A stretch of 64,000 nt of DNA, from assembly GCF_003047265.1 (NCBI RefSeq), contig NZ_PZYY01000010.1:1-64000 (forward strand), written 5' to 3'. Shown one piece after another: positions 15,962-23,699 of this stretch. A model generated the notes under the pieces. It made no database searches and was not told the origin of the DNA. It saw only the letters and a list, made by a program, of their open reading frames with translations. The position numbers were made by a program, and so were the translations under genes. How positions within the stretch are numbered: the stretch's first letter is position 1; each line of letters begins with the position of its first letter. This DNA is from Nocardioides terrigena (lineage in GTDB: Bacteria > Actinomycetota > Actinomycetes > Propionibacteriales > Nocardioidaceae).

Positions 15962-16916
15962 CCCGGCGACCGGGCCCGTGGCCGACCCGGCGGCCGCGGA
16001 GCGCACCGGTGCCGCGCGCAGCCCGGTGGGGACGTTGCCCCTCGTGCCCGCGGCGGCGTTCGTGCTGGTGTGGTCGTCGGGCTACATCTCGGGTCCCTAC
16101 GGGGTGCAGCACGTCGAGCCGTTCACGCTGCTGGCCCTCCGTTTCGCCCTCGCCGCCGTGATCGCCCTTGCGGTGGCGCGTGTCTTCCGCGGCCCGCTGC
16201 ACGTCGACCGCGCCGACCTGGGCCGGATCGCGCTGACCGGGCTGGCGATGAACGCCGTCCAGTTCGGCGCGATGTACCTCGCCTTCGACGCCGGCCTCGG
16301 TGCGACCCTCGCCTCCCTGCTCCACGCGCTGACCCCGGTGCTCACCGCCGTGCTGGCCGCGGCCCTCCTCGGTGAGCGGTTGTCCGCGCGGCAGGTCGCC
16401 GGGCTCGTCGTCGGCGTGGCCGGAGTGGTGATCGTGCTCGGTCCTGACATCGAGAAGGCCGGCGGGCCGGTGGCCGTCGCGCTCGGCGTCTTCGGTGCGA
16501 TCACCCTGAGCCTGGGCACCCTCGGCCAGCGCTGGATCGGTCACGCCCCCGACCCGTGGTGGTCGGCCGCGATCCAGTTCAGCGTCTCGGTGCCGCCCCT
16601 GGCGGTGCTGGCCCTGGCCCTGGAGGGCACCGACGCGGTGAGCGACCCGGTGCGCGGCGGCCTGACCGTGGTCTTCCTCGCCATCGTCAACTCGATCATC
16701 GGCCTGCTCCTGCTGGGCAAGCTGGTGCGTGCCGGGGGAGCAGGTGCCGGAGCGAGCCTGTTCTTCATCGCCCCGCCGGTGACCGCGGTGATGGCGTGGC
16801 TGGTCCTGGGCGAGACCCTCGGGCCGCTGGAGCTGGTCGGGCTCGTGGTCGCCGTGGTCGGTGTGGCCCTCGGGACGGGCAGCCTCCCGACGAGGCGGCG
16901 CGGGGCCCGGCCCTAG
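15954..16916 (+). CDS. EamA family (DMT) transporter
   Basis: 320 aa with ten hydrophobic segments in two EamA repeats, each ending in the typical LxxxLLGExLxxxQxxGxxxxxxGV pattern (AALLGERLSARQVAGLVVGV and WLVLGETLGPLELVGLVVAV). The drug/metabolite transporter superfamily exports amino acids or other small metabolites. The GTG start overlaps the previous gene by 8 nt. The substrate is not deducible. Confidence 0.85.
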   Translation: MTDPATGPVADPAAAERTGAARSPVGTLPLVPAAAFVLVWSSGYISGPYGVQHVEPFTLLALRFALAAVIALAVARVFRGPLHVDRADLGRIALTGLAMNAVQFGAMYLAFDAGLGATLASLLHALTPVLTAVLAAALLGERLSARQVAGLVVGVAGVVIVLGPDIEKAGGPVAVALGVFGAITLSLGTLGQRWIGHAPDPWWSAAIQFSVSVPPLAVLALALEGTDAVSDPVRGGLTVVFLAIVNSIIGLLLLGKLVRAGGAGAGASLFFIAPPVTAVMAWLVLGETLGPLELVGLVVAVVGVALGTGSLPTRRRGARP

Positions 16917-16925
16917 GCTGGAGCC

Positions 16926-17831
16926 ATGACGTCCGACCAGCGCCTGCTCCTGGTGCACGCCCACCCCGACGACGAGACCATCAACAACGGCGCCACCATG
17001 GCCCGCTACGTCGCCGAGGGCCGCGGGGTCACCGTGGTGACCTGCACCGCCGGCGAGATGGGCGAGGTGCTCGTCCCCGACCTCGAGCACCTGGCCTACG
17101 ACCGCGACGGCGGCCTCGGTGAGCGACGCAAGGGCGAGATCGCCGAGGCGATGGCCGCGCTCGGCGTCACGGACCACCGCTGGCTCGGCGGCTTCGGTCG
17201 CTTCCACGACTCCGGGATGGCCTGGCACGCCGACGGCCACGCCGTCGCCGGCGACTTCGTGCCCGACAACGGCTTCTGGCACGCCGACCTCCTCGAGGCC
17301 GCCGACGAGCTGGTGCGGATCATCCGTGACGTCCGACCCCAGGTGCTCGTGACCTACGACGAGTTCGGCGGCTACGGCCACCCCGACCACATCCAGGCGC
17401 ACCGCGTCGCGACGTACGCCACCGCCCTCGCCGCCGTCGCGGCGTACAAGCGCGACCTCGGCGAGCCCCACGACGTCGCCAAGGTCTACTGGTGCGCGAT
17501 GAGCGAGAACCGCATGCGCGACAGCCTGCGCCGGATGCGGGAGTCGGGCGACACCACCAGCTTCGAGGGGATGGATCCCGACGGCGACCTCGGACCCTTC
17601 GTCACGGCCGACGACCTGATCTCGGCCCGCGTCGACGGCCAGGCGTACGCCGCTCGGAAGATGGACGCGCTCAAGCTGCACCGCACCCAGGTGGACCCCG
17701 ACGGCCCATTCTTCGCCGGCGCCGAGTCCGGCCACGCGTTCTGGGGCGACGAGTACTACGTGCTCGCCAAGGGCGACCGCGGCCCGGTGGGCGAGGACGG
17801 CTTCGAGGCCGACCTCTTCGCCGGGCTCTGA
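16926..17831 (+). CDS. mshB: N-acetyl-1-D-myo-inositol-2-amino-2-deoxy-alpha-D-glucopyranoside deacetylase
   Basis: 301 aa, matching MshB. It deacetylates GlcNAc-inositol in mycothiol synthesis. The zinc motif AHPDDE (H13, D15, D16) and the third ligand in YGHPDH (H152, H155) are intact. The C-terminal block AARKMDALKLHRTQVDPDGPFFA is MshB-type; the paralogous Mca amidase is close, so some doubt remains. The adjacent small membrane gene is the usual mshB neighbour in actinobacteria. Confidence 0.88.
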   Translation: MTSDQRLLLVHAHPDDETINNGATMARYVAEGRGVTVVTCTAGEMGEVLVPDLEHLAYDRDGGLGERRKGEIAEAMAALGVTDHRWLGGFGRFHDSGMAWHADGHAVAGDFVPDNGFWHADLLEAADELVRIIRDVRPQVLVTYDEFGGYGHPDHIQAHRVATYATALAAVAAYKRDLGEPHDVAKVYWCAMSENRMRDSLRRMRESGDTTSFEGMDPDGDLGPFVTADDLISARVDGQAYAARKMDALKLHRTQVDPDGPFFAGAESGHAFWGDEYYVLAKGDRGPVGEDGFEADLFAGL

Positions 17832-17835
17832 GCCG

Positions 17836-18201
17836 GTGGGCCTCGTCCTCCGGGGCGGGTGCGCCGTCGTGCTCCTCGCGGTCGGTGCCGCCGCGGGGCT
17901 GGCCACCGTCCTGCTGCACCAGCGCGGCTGGGGGCTGGCCCTCGGGCTGGCCGCCGCGGCCGCCACGACCCTCGCCCTGCCGCGGGGCTGGTGGTCGCGG
18001 GTGGCCTTCATGCTCGGCTGGATGGGCGCCGTCGTGTGGGCGATGATGCCCAGGTCCGAGGGCGACTACCTGATCCCCGCCAACGCGTCGGGGTACGCCG
18101 TGCTGGTCGGGTCGTTCGTCGTCTTGCTGGTCGCGCTGGCCACCAGCGGACCTACTCGCGGGTCGCGCGACGATCCCGGGGATTCACCGACCCCGACCTA
18201 G
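17836..18201 (+). CDS. small integral membrane protein downstream of mshB (DUF6113-like)
   Basis: 121 aa with four predicted membrane segments (about 6-25, 34-50, 57-68 and 85-103) and a polar C-terminal tail. A small four-helix membrane protein behind mshB is a recurring actinobacterial arrangement, annotated DUF6113 in some genomes; that name is from memory. The GTG start is 5 nt after the mshB stop, so the genes are probably one transcript. Role in thiol metabolism is only implied by position. Confidence 0.7.
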   Translation: MGLVLRGGCAVVLLAVGAAAGLATVLLHQRGWGLALGLAAAAATTLALPRGWWSRVAFMLGWMGAVVWAMMPRSEGDYLIPANASGYAVLVGSFVVLLVALATSGPTRGSRDDPGDSPTPT

Positions 18202-18202
18202 G

Positions 18203-19972
18203 ATGCGGGGCGTGTCGCTTCTCCCCGCCTCCGATGTCGACGCCGGCCCTGAGACCCAGGACAAGGCCGGCGGCCGTGTCGTGCTCTGGCTGCTGCTCGG
18301 CCTCCTCGTCGTCTTCGGGGGGCTCTACGTCGCGGCGCACTACGCCGCCGGCGACAAGGTGCCGCGGGGCACCACCGTCAGCGGTGTGAGCATCGGCGGC
18401 CACCCGCAGGCCGAGGCGGCCGACCGACTCCGGGCCGGGCTGGCCGAGCAGGTCAGCGCCCCGATCGAGGCCTCCGTCGACGGCACGCCCGTCACCGTCG
18501 AGGCCGCCGAGGCGGGGCTCGAGGTCGACTACGAGGCGTCCGTCGCCGAGGCCGGCGGCGAGGAGAGCTGGGACCCCGTCCGGCTCTGGAACTACTTCAC
18601 CGGCGGTGACGACCTCGAGGCCGAGGTGGTCGTCGACGAGGCCGCCCTCGCTGCGCTCGCGACCCGCCTCGACGCCGAGCACGGCCGCACCCCGCGCGAG
18701 GGGGCGCTGGCCTTCGAGGGCGCCCGCATCACCGAGACCGAGCCGCGCACCGGGCGCTCGCTGGACCCGGCCGCCACGGGCGACGCCCTCGCCGCCGCCT
18801 GGCTGGAGGGCGCCACCGCCGAGCTCGACCTCGTCGAGGACCAGCCCGAGATCGACGAGGGCGACCTCGCGGAGGCCCGCCAGTCCTTCGCCAACGCCGC
18901 GGTCTCCGGACCGGTCACGCTGTCCTTCGAGCAGTCCAGCGTCCGCCTCCAGCCCGCCGACTACACCCCGGCGCTCAGCATGGAGCCGGTCGACGGCGCG
19001 CTCGAGCCCCGGCTCGACGACAAGGCACTGGCCGCGATGCTCGAGGGCAAGGTGGCCATCGACGGTGCTCCCGTCGACGCGACCGTCGCGCTGGTCGGCG
19101 GCCGTCCGCAGGTCGTGCCCGCCAAGCCCGGCGTGACCTACGACGAGCAGCAGATCACCGACGGCTTCCTCGAGCTGGTGGCCGCGTCCGGCGACCAGCG
19201 CACCCTGGCCGTCGACGCCAAGGTCGCGCGACCGGACTTCACCACCAAGGACGCCCGGGCCCTGCAGATCCGCGAGCAGGTGTCGTCCTTCACGACCTAC
19301 TACCCCTACGCCGAGTACCGCAACGTCAACATCGGCCGGGCCGCCGAGATCGTCGACGGCTACGTCCTCAAGCCGGGCGAGACGTTCTCGCTCAACGACA
19401 CCGTCGGTGAGCGCACCGTGGCCAACGGCTTCACCGAGGGTTACGTGATCTCCGACGGCATCCTCGTCCAGGACCTCGGCGGCGGCGTCTCCCAGATGGC
19501 CACGACGCTCTTCAACGGGATGTTCTTCGCGGGCCTCGAGGACGTCGAGCACAAGCCGCACTCCTTCTACATCGACCGCTACCCGGTCGGCCGGGAGGCC
19601 ACCGTCGCGTGGGGCGCGGTGGACCTGCGCTTCCGCAACGACACGCCGTACGGCGTCCTCATCGACACCAACGTGACCCCGTCGACCCCGTCGACCTCGG
19701 GCGTCGTGACGGTGTCGATGTACTCCACGAAGCACTGGGACATCACCAGCGCGACCGGCGAGCGGCACAACATCACGCAGGCCGAGGTGCGCCGAATCAA
19801 CACGCTGCGCTGCCACCCCAACGAGGGCTACGGCGGCTTCGACATCGACGTGACGCGGTTCTTCGAGCCGGTCGGGGCCAACACCGAGACGCGGGAGCCC
19901 GAGGTCTTCTCGACGACCTACACACCCAGCGACACGGTCATCTGCACCAACCCCGACGCCGTCGACGAGTAG
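18203..19972 (+). CDS. VanW family protein with YoaR-like repeats
   Basis: 589 aa. One N-terminal membrane anchor (about residues 27-50) puts the rest outside. Two YoaR-like/G5-related modules follow (starting TVSGVSIGGHPQAEAADRLRAGL), then a C-terminal VanW domain with YVLKPGETFSLND, LGGGVSQMATTLFN and HSFYIDRYPVGREATV. VanW proteins are cell-wall associated; their biochemistry is unresolved. The ATG at 18203 is one nucleotide after the preceding stop; a GTG 9 nt further is equally possible. Last gene of the mshB run. Confidence 0.85.
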   Translation: MRGVSLLPASDVDAGPETQDKAGGRVVLWLLLGLLVVFGGLYVAAHYAAGDKVPRGTTVSGVSIGGHPQAEAADRLRAGLAEQVSAPIEASVDGTPVTVEAAEAGLEVDYEASVAEAGGEESWDPVRLWNYFTGGDDLEAEVVVDEAALAALATRLDAEHGRTPREGALAFEGARITETEPRTGRSLDPAATGDALAAAWLEGATAELDLVEDQPEIDEGDLAEARQSFANAAVSGPVTLSFEQSSVRLQPADYTPALSMEPVDGALEPRLDDKALAAMLEGKVAIDGAPVDATVALVGGRPQVVPAKPGVTYDEQQITDGFLELVAASGDQRTLAVDAKVARPDFTTKDARALQIREQVSSFTTYYPYAEYRNVNIGRAAEIVDGYVLKPGETFSLNDTVGERTVANGFTEGYVISDGILVQDLGGGVSQMATTLFNGMFFAGLEDVEHKPHSFYIDRYPVGREATVAWGAVDLRFRNDTPYGVLIDTNVTPSTPSTSGVVTVSMYSTKHWDITSATGERHNITQAEVRRINTLRCHPNEGYGGFDIDVTRFFEPVGANTETREPEVFSTTYTPSDTVICTNPDAVDE

Positions 19973-19990
19973 GCGAACGACGGATCGCGG

Positions 19991-20782
19991 TCAGGCGCTG
20001 ACGGCGCCGACCGGGCGCGCCCGCGCGGCGAGCGCCAGGACGGCGAGGGCCGCGACGACCGCGGCCGCCCCGACGACCACCGACTCCGGGCTGTCGGTGA
20101 GCCGACCGACCGCGATCCAGGACAGTCCCCACGCGGCCGCGGCGGCGAAGGTCCACCGGCGACCGGTACGGGCGAGCACCACGGCGGCGACGCCGACCAC
20201 CACCACGAGCACCGCGACGGCGATGGCGTCGGCCACCGGCGAGGACGGGGTGACGCCCTGCTCGACGAGGGTCGCGGTGACGTTGGCGCAGACCGCCACG
20301 GCCACCCAGCCGAGGTAGAGACCGAAGGTCCCGTCCACGACCACCCGGTCCGCGAGCGTCGCGGGGGCGCCGAGGTCGGTGAGGCGCTGCACCAGCACCC
20401 CGAGCACGAGCACGAGGGCGACGATCACGGCCACGCTCGTCCACAGCCAGCCCTGCTGGGTGACCAGCAGCCAGGCGGCGTTGAGGGCCATCGAGGCCGC
20501 CGCCAGCCACCCCGTGGCGCGGGCGCGGGGGGAGGCGGCGACCGACGGCAGCCACTGCCAGATCGTGTACGCCGCGAGGCCGGCGTACACGACCGACCAG
20601 ATCGAGAACGCCGGCCCGAGCGGCGCCAGCAGGGTGGCGTCGGCCGCGAGCGCTCCGCCCGACGACTCGGCGACGCGGGTGCCGATGACGCCGGTGCCCA
20701 CCAGGGTCCCCACGATGCAGAAGACCTCTGCGAGCGTGACGACGACCTGGCGGGCCCGGTCGGTGGTGGTGGCTGTGCTCAT
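19991..20782 (-). CDS. multi-pass membrane protein, tryptophan-rich sensory (TspO/MBR-like) family
   Basis: 263 aa with about eight hydrophobic segments. The stretch GPAFSIWSVVYAGLAAYTIWQWLP carries the FxIW.xxYxxL pattern of the tryptophan-rich sensory protein group related to TspO. Start set at the ATG at 20782; an in-frame ATG 9 nt upstream is equally possible. It is convergent with the VanW gene and 31 nt downstream of aspS, so it could share the aspS transcript. Confidence 0.7.
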   Translation of the reverse strand: MSTATTTDRARQVVVTLAEVFCIVGTLVGTGVIGTRVAESSGGALAADATLLAPLGPAFSIWSVVYAGLAAYTIWQWLPSVAASPRARATGWLAAASMALNAAWLLVTQQGWLWTSVAVIVALVLVLGVLVQRLTDLGAPATLADRVVVDGTFGLYLGWVAVAVCANVTATLVEQGVTPSSPVADAIAVAVLVVVVGVAAVVLARTGRRWTFAAAAAWGLSWIAVGRLTDSPESVVVGAAAVVAALAVLALAARARPVGAVSA

Positions 20783-20813
20783 GCGCCCCATTCAACAGGG
20801 GACGCGCCAGCCG

Positions 20814-22136
20814 TCAGGGCGTGAGGCGGTGCAGGTCGCGCGGGAAGAGCGTGACCTCGCGGACGTTGGTCGCCTCGACCAGCCGGCTCACCCAGCGCTC
20901 CAGGCCGATCGCGAACCCGCCGTGCGGCGGCATCCCGTGCCGGAAGGCCTGGAGGTACGCCGCGTAGTCGGCCGGGTCCTCGCCGCGCGCCCGAATGGCC
21001 GCGTCGTAGTCGCTCGGCCGGTGCAGCCGCTGACCACCGGTCACCAGCTCGAGCCCGCGGAAGAGCAGGTCGAAGCTGTTGGACCACCGGGGGTCGACTG
21101 CGCCCTCGTCGGTTGAGGTGCGAGCGGAGCGAGCCTCGAAACCGCTCCCCGTCCACGGGTGCGTGTAGAACGGCCGCTTGGCCATCGGGTAGCCCTCGAC
21201 CGCCAGGAAGTCGGACCCGTGCTCCTCCAGCGCCCACGCGCCGAGCGCGCGCTCGTGCTCGGGCGCGAGGTCCGGCTCGTCCTCGGGCGCACCGACGAGC
21301 GCGAGCGCCTCGGCGAAGTGGATCACCGGGATCTCGGCCGGCACCTCGGGCACCCGCGCCCCGGTCCGCCCGACCGCCGCGGCGGCGTACGTCTCGATGC
21401 CCGACACCATCCCGGCCAGCACCTCGCGGAGCATCGCGAGCACGTCGCGGTGGTCGCGGACGAAGCCGAGCTCGACGTCGAGGGAGCGGTACTCCGCGAG
21501 GTGGCGCACCGTGTCGTGCGGCTCGGCGCGGAAGACCGGGCCGACCTCGTAGACGCGCTCGAAGACGCCCACCAGCTGCTGCTTGTAGAACTGCGGGCTC
21601 TGGGCGAGGTAGGCCGGACGGCCGAAGTAGTCCACCGCGAAGACGTTGGCCCCCGACTCGGTCGCGGACTCCACGAACTTGGGCGTGGTCACCTCGGTGA
21701 ACCCGAGCCCGTCGAGGCTGGCCCGGAAGCCGCGCAGCGACGCCGCCGCCAGCTCCCAGCGGGCGCGCTGCGCGGGGTGGCGCCACAGCACCGGCGCGTG
21801 GTCGAGCAGGGTGGGTAGCTGGACGTCGAGCTGCGGGCGCCACAGCTCGGCCGGGGGAGTCTCGGCCGGCTCGGTGAGGGCCTCGACGACCGCGTCGGTC
21901 ACCTCGACGCCGCCGGGCGCCTGGGCGTTGGCGGTCGCCGTGCCGGTCACCCGGACGGTCGTCTCCTCGGGCGGTACGACGGTCCCGGCCGGCAGCACGA
22001 CCTGGGCCAGGCCGCTGCGGTCGCGGACGACCAGGAACGTGACCCTGGCCAGCTCGCGACGGCGGTGGACCCACCCCTCGAGCGTCACCGGGGAACCGGG
22101 CGCGAGGGTGGGCAGTGATGTGCAGAGCGATCTCAT
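20814..22136 (-). CDS. aspS: aspartate--tRNA ligase, archaeal/eukaryotic type
   Basis: 440 aa, close to archaeal AspRS (about 430-440) and far shorter than bacterial AspRS (about 590, with a GAD domain). An N-terminal OB fold for the anticodon (VTLEGWVHRRRELARVTFLVVRD) is followed by a class II core: motif 2 FRAEPHDTVRHLAEY, motif 3 GGFAIGLERW and the YLAQSPQFYKQQL block. Whether it charges tRNA-Asp only or also tRNA-Asn is not decidable here. The ATG at 22136 follows CTGGAGGT, which is the element sequestered by the leader. A standard bacterial aspS is expected elsewhere in the genome. Confidence 0.85.
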   Translation of the reverse strand: MRSLCTSLPTLAPGSPVTLEGWVHRRRELARVTFLVVRDRSGLAQVVLPAGTVVPPEETTVRVTGTATANAQAPGGVEVTDAVVEALTEPAETPPAELWRPQLDVQLPTLLDHAPVLWRHPAQRARWELAAASLRGFRASLDGLGFTEVTTPKFVESATESGANVFAVDYFGRPAYLAQSPQFYKQQLVGVFERVYEVGPVFRAEPHDTVRHLAEYRSLDVELGFVRDHRDVLAMLREVLAGMVSGIETYAAAAVGRTGARVPEVPAEIPVIHFAEALALVGAPEDEPDLAPEHERALGAWALEEHGSDFLAVEGYPMAKRPFYTHPWTGSGFEARSARTSTDEGAVDPRWSNSFDLLFRGLELVTGGQRLHRPSDYDAAIRARGEDPADYAAYLQAFRHGMPPHGGFAIGLERWVSRLVEATNVREVTLFPRDLHRLTP

Positions 22137-22330
22137 GACGACCTCCAGGTGGACTGGGCCCTGGAGGTGTGGGCGGGGGCTAGGTCGCGGTGCCACCACA
22201 CCTTTGCCGGGTCGACCCCGGCCTCTCGTCGGTGACGCCGGACGCGCGGACGGCCACTGCGCTGCCGGGGTGCAGGGGAGATGTCAGGTCCCGTGGTCGT
22301 CGAGCCGAATGCTAGGCGCGAGGCGGCCCC
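22137..22330 (-). promoter_or_regulatory. T-box-like leader of aspS, translational type
   Basis: On the minus strand the leader contains GGTGGCACCGCG (22186-22197), the conserved T-box sequence that pairs with the uncharged tRNA acceptor end. Next, ACCTCCAG (22161-22168) is perfectly complementary to CTGGAGGT (22141-22148), the Shine-Dalgarno 4 nt before ATG. The overlapping ACACCT (22165-22170) can instead pair with AGGTGT (22198-22203) beside the T-box. This is the layout of a sequester/anti-sequester switch. GAC (Asp) triplets, including TGACA at 22282-22286, are specifier candidates; no AAC is present. Stem I boundaries are not resolved. Confidence 0.75.
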
Positions 22331-22355
22331 CGGCGCACATCGATTGATCGCACCG

Positions 22356-23315
22356 TCAGTCGGTCACCAGGTAGCGGTAGGTGTGGTGGGTGACGAACCC
22401 CAGCCGTTCGTAGAGCCGGCCGGCCCCCGGGTTGTCGGTCTCCACCTGCAGCATCGCGGTGCGCGCGCCCTGCGAGGCGGCCCAGTCGAGGAGCTCCGCC
22501 ACCACCCGGGTGGCCAGCCCCTGCCGACGCTGGTCGGGCGCCACCGAGATCGCGTCGAGGACCACCCAGTCGTCGTCGAGGGTGGCGCGACCCGTCGCCG
22601 TACCGTCCCCGAGCTCGACCACCACGCGCCCGACGGCCTCAGACAAGTAACGCGGTGTTAGTCGGTCGGAACGAGGCATCGACGCCGTGTCCCGTCCGAC
22701 TGACACCGCGTTACTTGTCCGCAGCGCCTTCGCGACCCCGGCCACCTGACAGTGCGCCGATCCGCTGCCGAGGTCGCGCCAGCCGAGGTCGAGCAGGCCC
22801 GCCTCGATATCCGACCCGGCGACGGCCATCACCATCGGGTCGCGATCCCGCTCGCGGTGCCACGCCTGAACGGTCGCGGAGGCCTCCGCGAGCGGTCGCC
22901 CGGGGTCGCCCATCGCGAGCGTCGAGTTGGCCCGGCGCCGCAGCCGTCCGTCGTACGCCGGGGCGCAGCGCAGCACCCACTCGCCGAGCGGCTCGGCGAC
23001 GAGGTCGGGCCACAGCACGTGGGTGTGCAGCTCGACGCTGCGAGGGGAGTCGCGGTGCCGCACCGAGGGGCGCGGTGGGACCGGCTTGCCGGAGACGATG
23101 TCGGCGACCGGCACCTCCACCGGCCCCCGGTCGGAGTCGATGACGACGACTCCGTCGCGCCACGAGAGGCAGACGCCGAGGACGTCGTTGAGGGCCGGTC
23201 CACCGGTCGGTCCGGTCTCTCCGCGGACGACGTGCCGGACCACCACACGCTGGCCGACGACGTGCGGCCCGAGCAGGTGCCTGCCCACGGCGTGGGGTTC
23301 CGGCGTCGGGGGCAT
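22356..23315 (-). CDS. GNAT family N-acetyltransferase with in-frame palindromic insertion
   Basis: 319 aa. The C-terminal half is a clear GNAT domain: acetyl-CoA loop VAPDQRRQGLATRVV and the terminal ETDNPGAGRLYERLGFVTHHTYRYL. The N-terminal half (DVLGVCLSWRDGVVVIDSDRG...) is a second, divergent domain common in actinobacterial GNATs. The linker between them (TSNAVSVGRDTASMPR... region, about residues 200-225) is encoded by a 78-bp palindromic element; deleting it would join KALR to EAVGR in frame. The substrate is unknown. It lies upstream of the aspS leader in the same direction. Confidence 0.85.
   Translation of the reverse strand: MPPTPEPHAVGRHLLGPHVVGQRVVVRHVVRGETGPTGGPALNDVLGVCLSWRDGVVVIDSDRGPVEVPVADIVSGKPVPPRPSVRHRDSPRSVELHTHVLWPDLVAEPLGEWVLRCAPAYDGRLRRRANSTLAMGDPGRPLAEASATVQAWHRERDRDPMVMAVAGSDIEAGLLDLGWRDLGSGSAHCQVAGVAKALRTSNAVSVGRDTASMPRSDRLTPRYLSEAVGRVVVELGDGTATGRATLDDDWVVLDAISVAPDQRRQGLATRVVAELLDWAASQGARTAMLQVETDNPGAGRLYERLGFVTHHTYRYLVTD
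22642..22719. repeat. 78-bp palindromic element inserted in frame within a gene
   Basis: The 28-nt arms 22642-22669 and 22692-22719 are inverted copies with 26 of 28 matches (core GACAAGTAACGCGGTGT), separated by a 22-nt loop. The element is exactly 26 codons and keeps the GNAT frame open. It resembles in behaviour the Rickettsia palindromic elements known to insert in coding genes. No target duplication is obvious. Confidence 0.9.
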
Positions 23316-23372
23316 GTCGGGATATTAGAGTGGTCCCGTTCCGCTTCACCCCCTTGCCTCCAGGAGGTTCCG

Positions 23373-23699
23373 GTGACCTACGTCATCGCCCAGCCGTGCG
23401 TCGACCTCAAGGACCGCGCGTGCGTCGACGAGTGTCCCGTCGACTGCATCTACGAGGGCAAGCGCATGCTCTACATCCACCCGGACGAGTGCGTGGACTG
23501 CGGTGCCTGCGAGCCCGTGTGCCCGGTGGAGGCGATCTTCTACGAGGACGACACCCCGGAGGAGTGGAAGCAGTACTACGACGCCAACGTCCAGTTCTTC
23601 GACGACCTCGGCTCTCCCGGTGGCGCCGCCAAGATGGGCGAGATCGACAAGGACCACCCGCTCGTCGCCGCGCTGCCTCCGCAGGAGCACGACGAGTGA
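23373..23699 (+). CDS. fdxA: ferredoxin, 7Fe type
   Basis: 108 aa, the length of actinobacterial FdxA/FdxC. The first cluster segment is PCVDLKDRACVDECPVDC (3Fe-4S plus one 4Fe-4S ligand), the second is CVDCGACEPVCPVEA (4Fe-4S). It is a low-potential electron carrier. The GTG start follows a perfect AGGAGG by 5 nt. The stop overlaps the start of dapC (GTGA), an order conserved in actinobacteria including M. tuberculosis fdxC-dapC. Confidence 0.93.
   Translation: MTYVIAQPCVDLKDRACVDECPVDCIYEGKRMLYIHPDECVDCGACEPVCPVEAIFYEDDTPEEWKQYYDANVQFFDDLGSPGGAAKMGEIDKDHPLVAALPPQEHDE

Noticed and set aside
22432-23143. Open frames on the plus strand across the palindrome
   Set aside because: They are short shadows of the GNAT gene with no family match; the palindromic arms alone keep both strands open locally.
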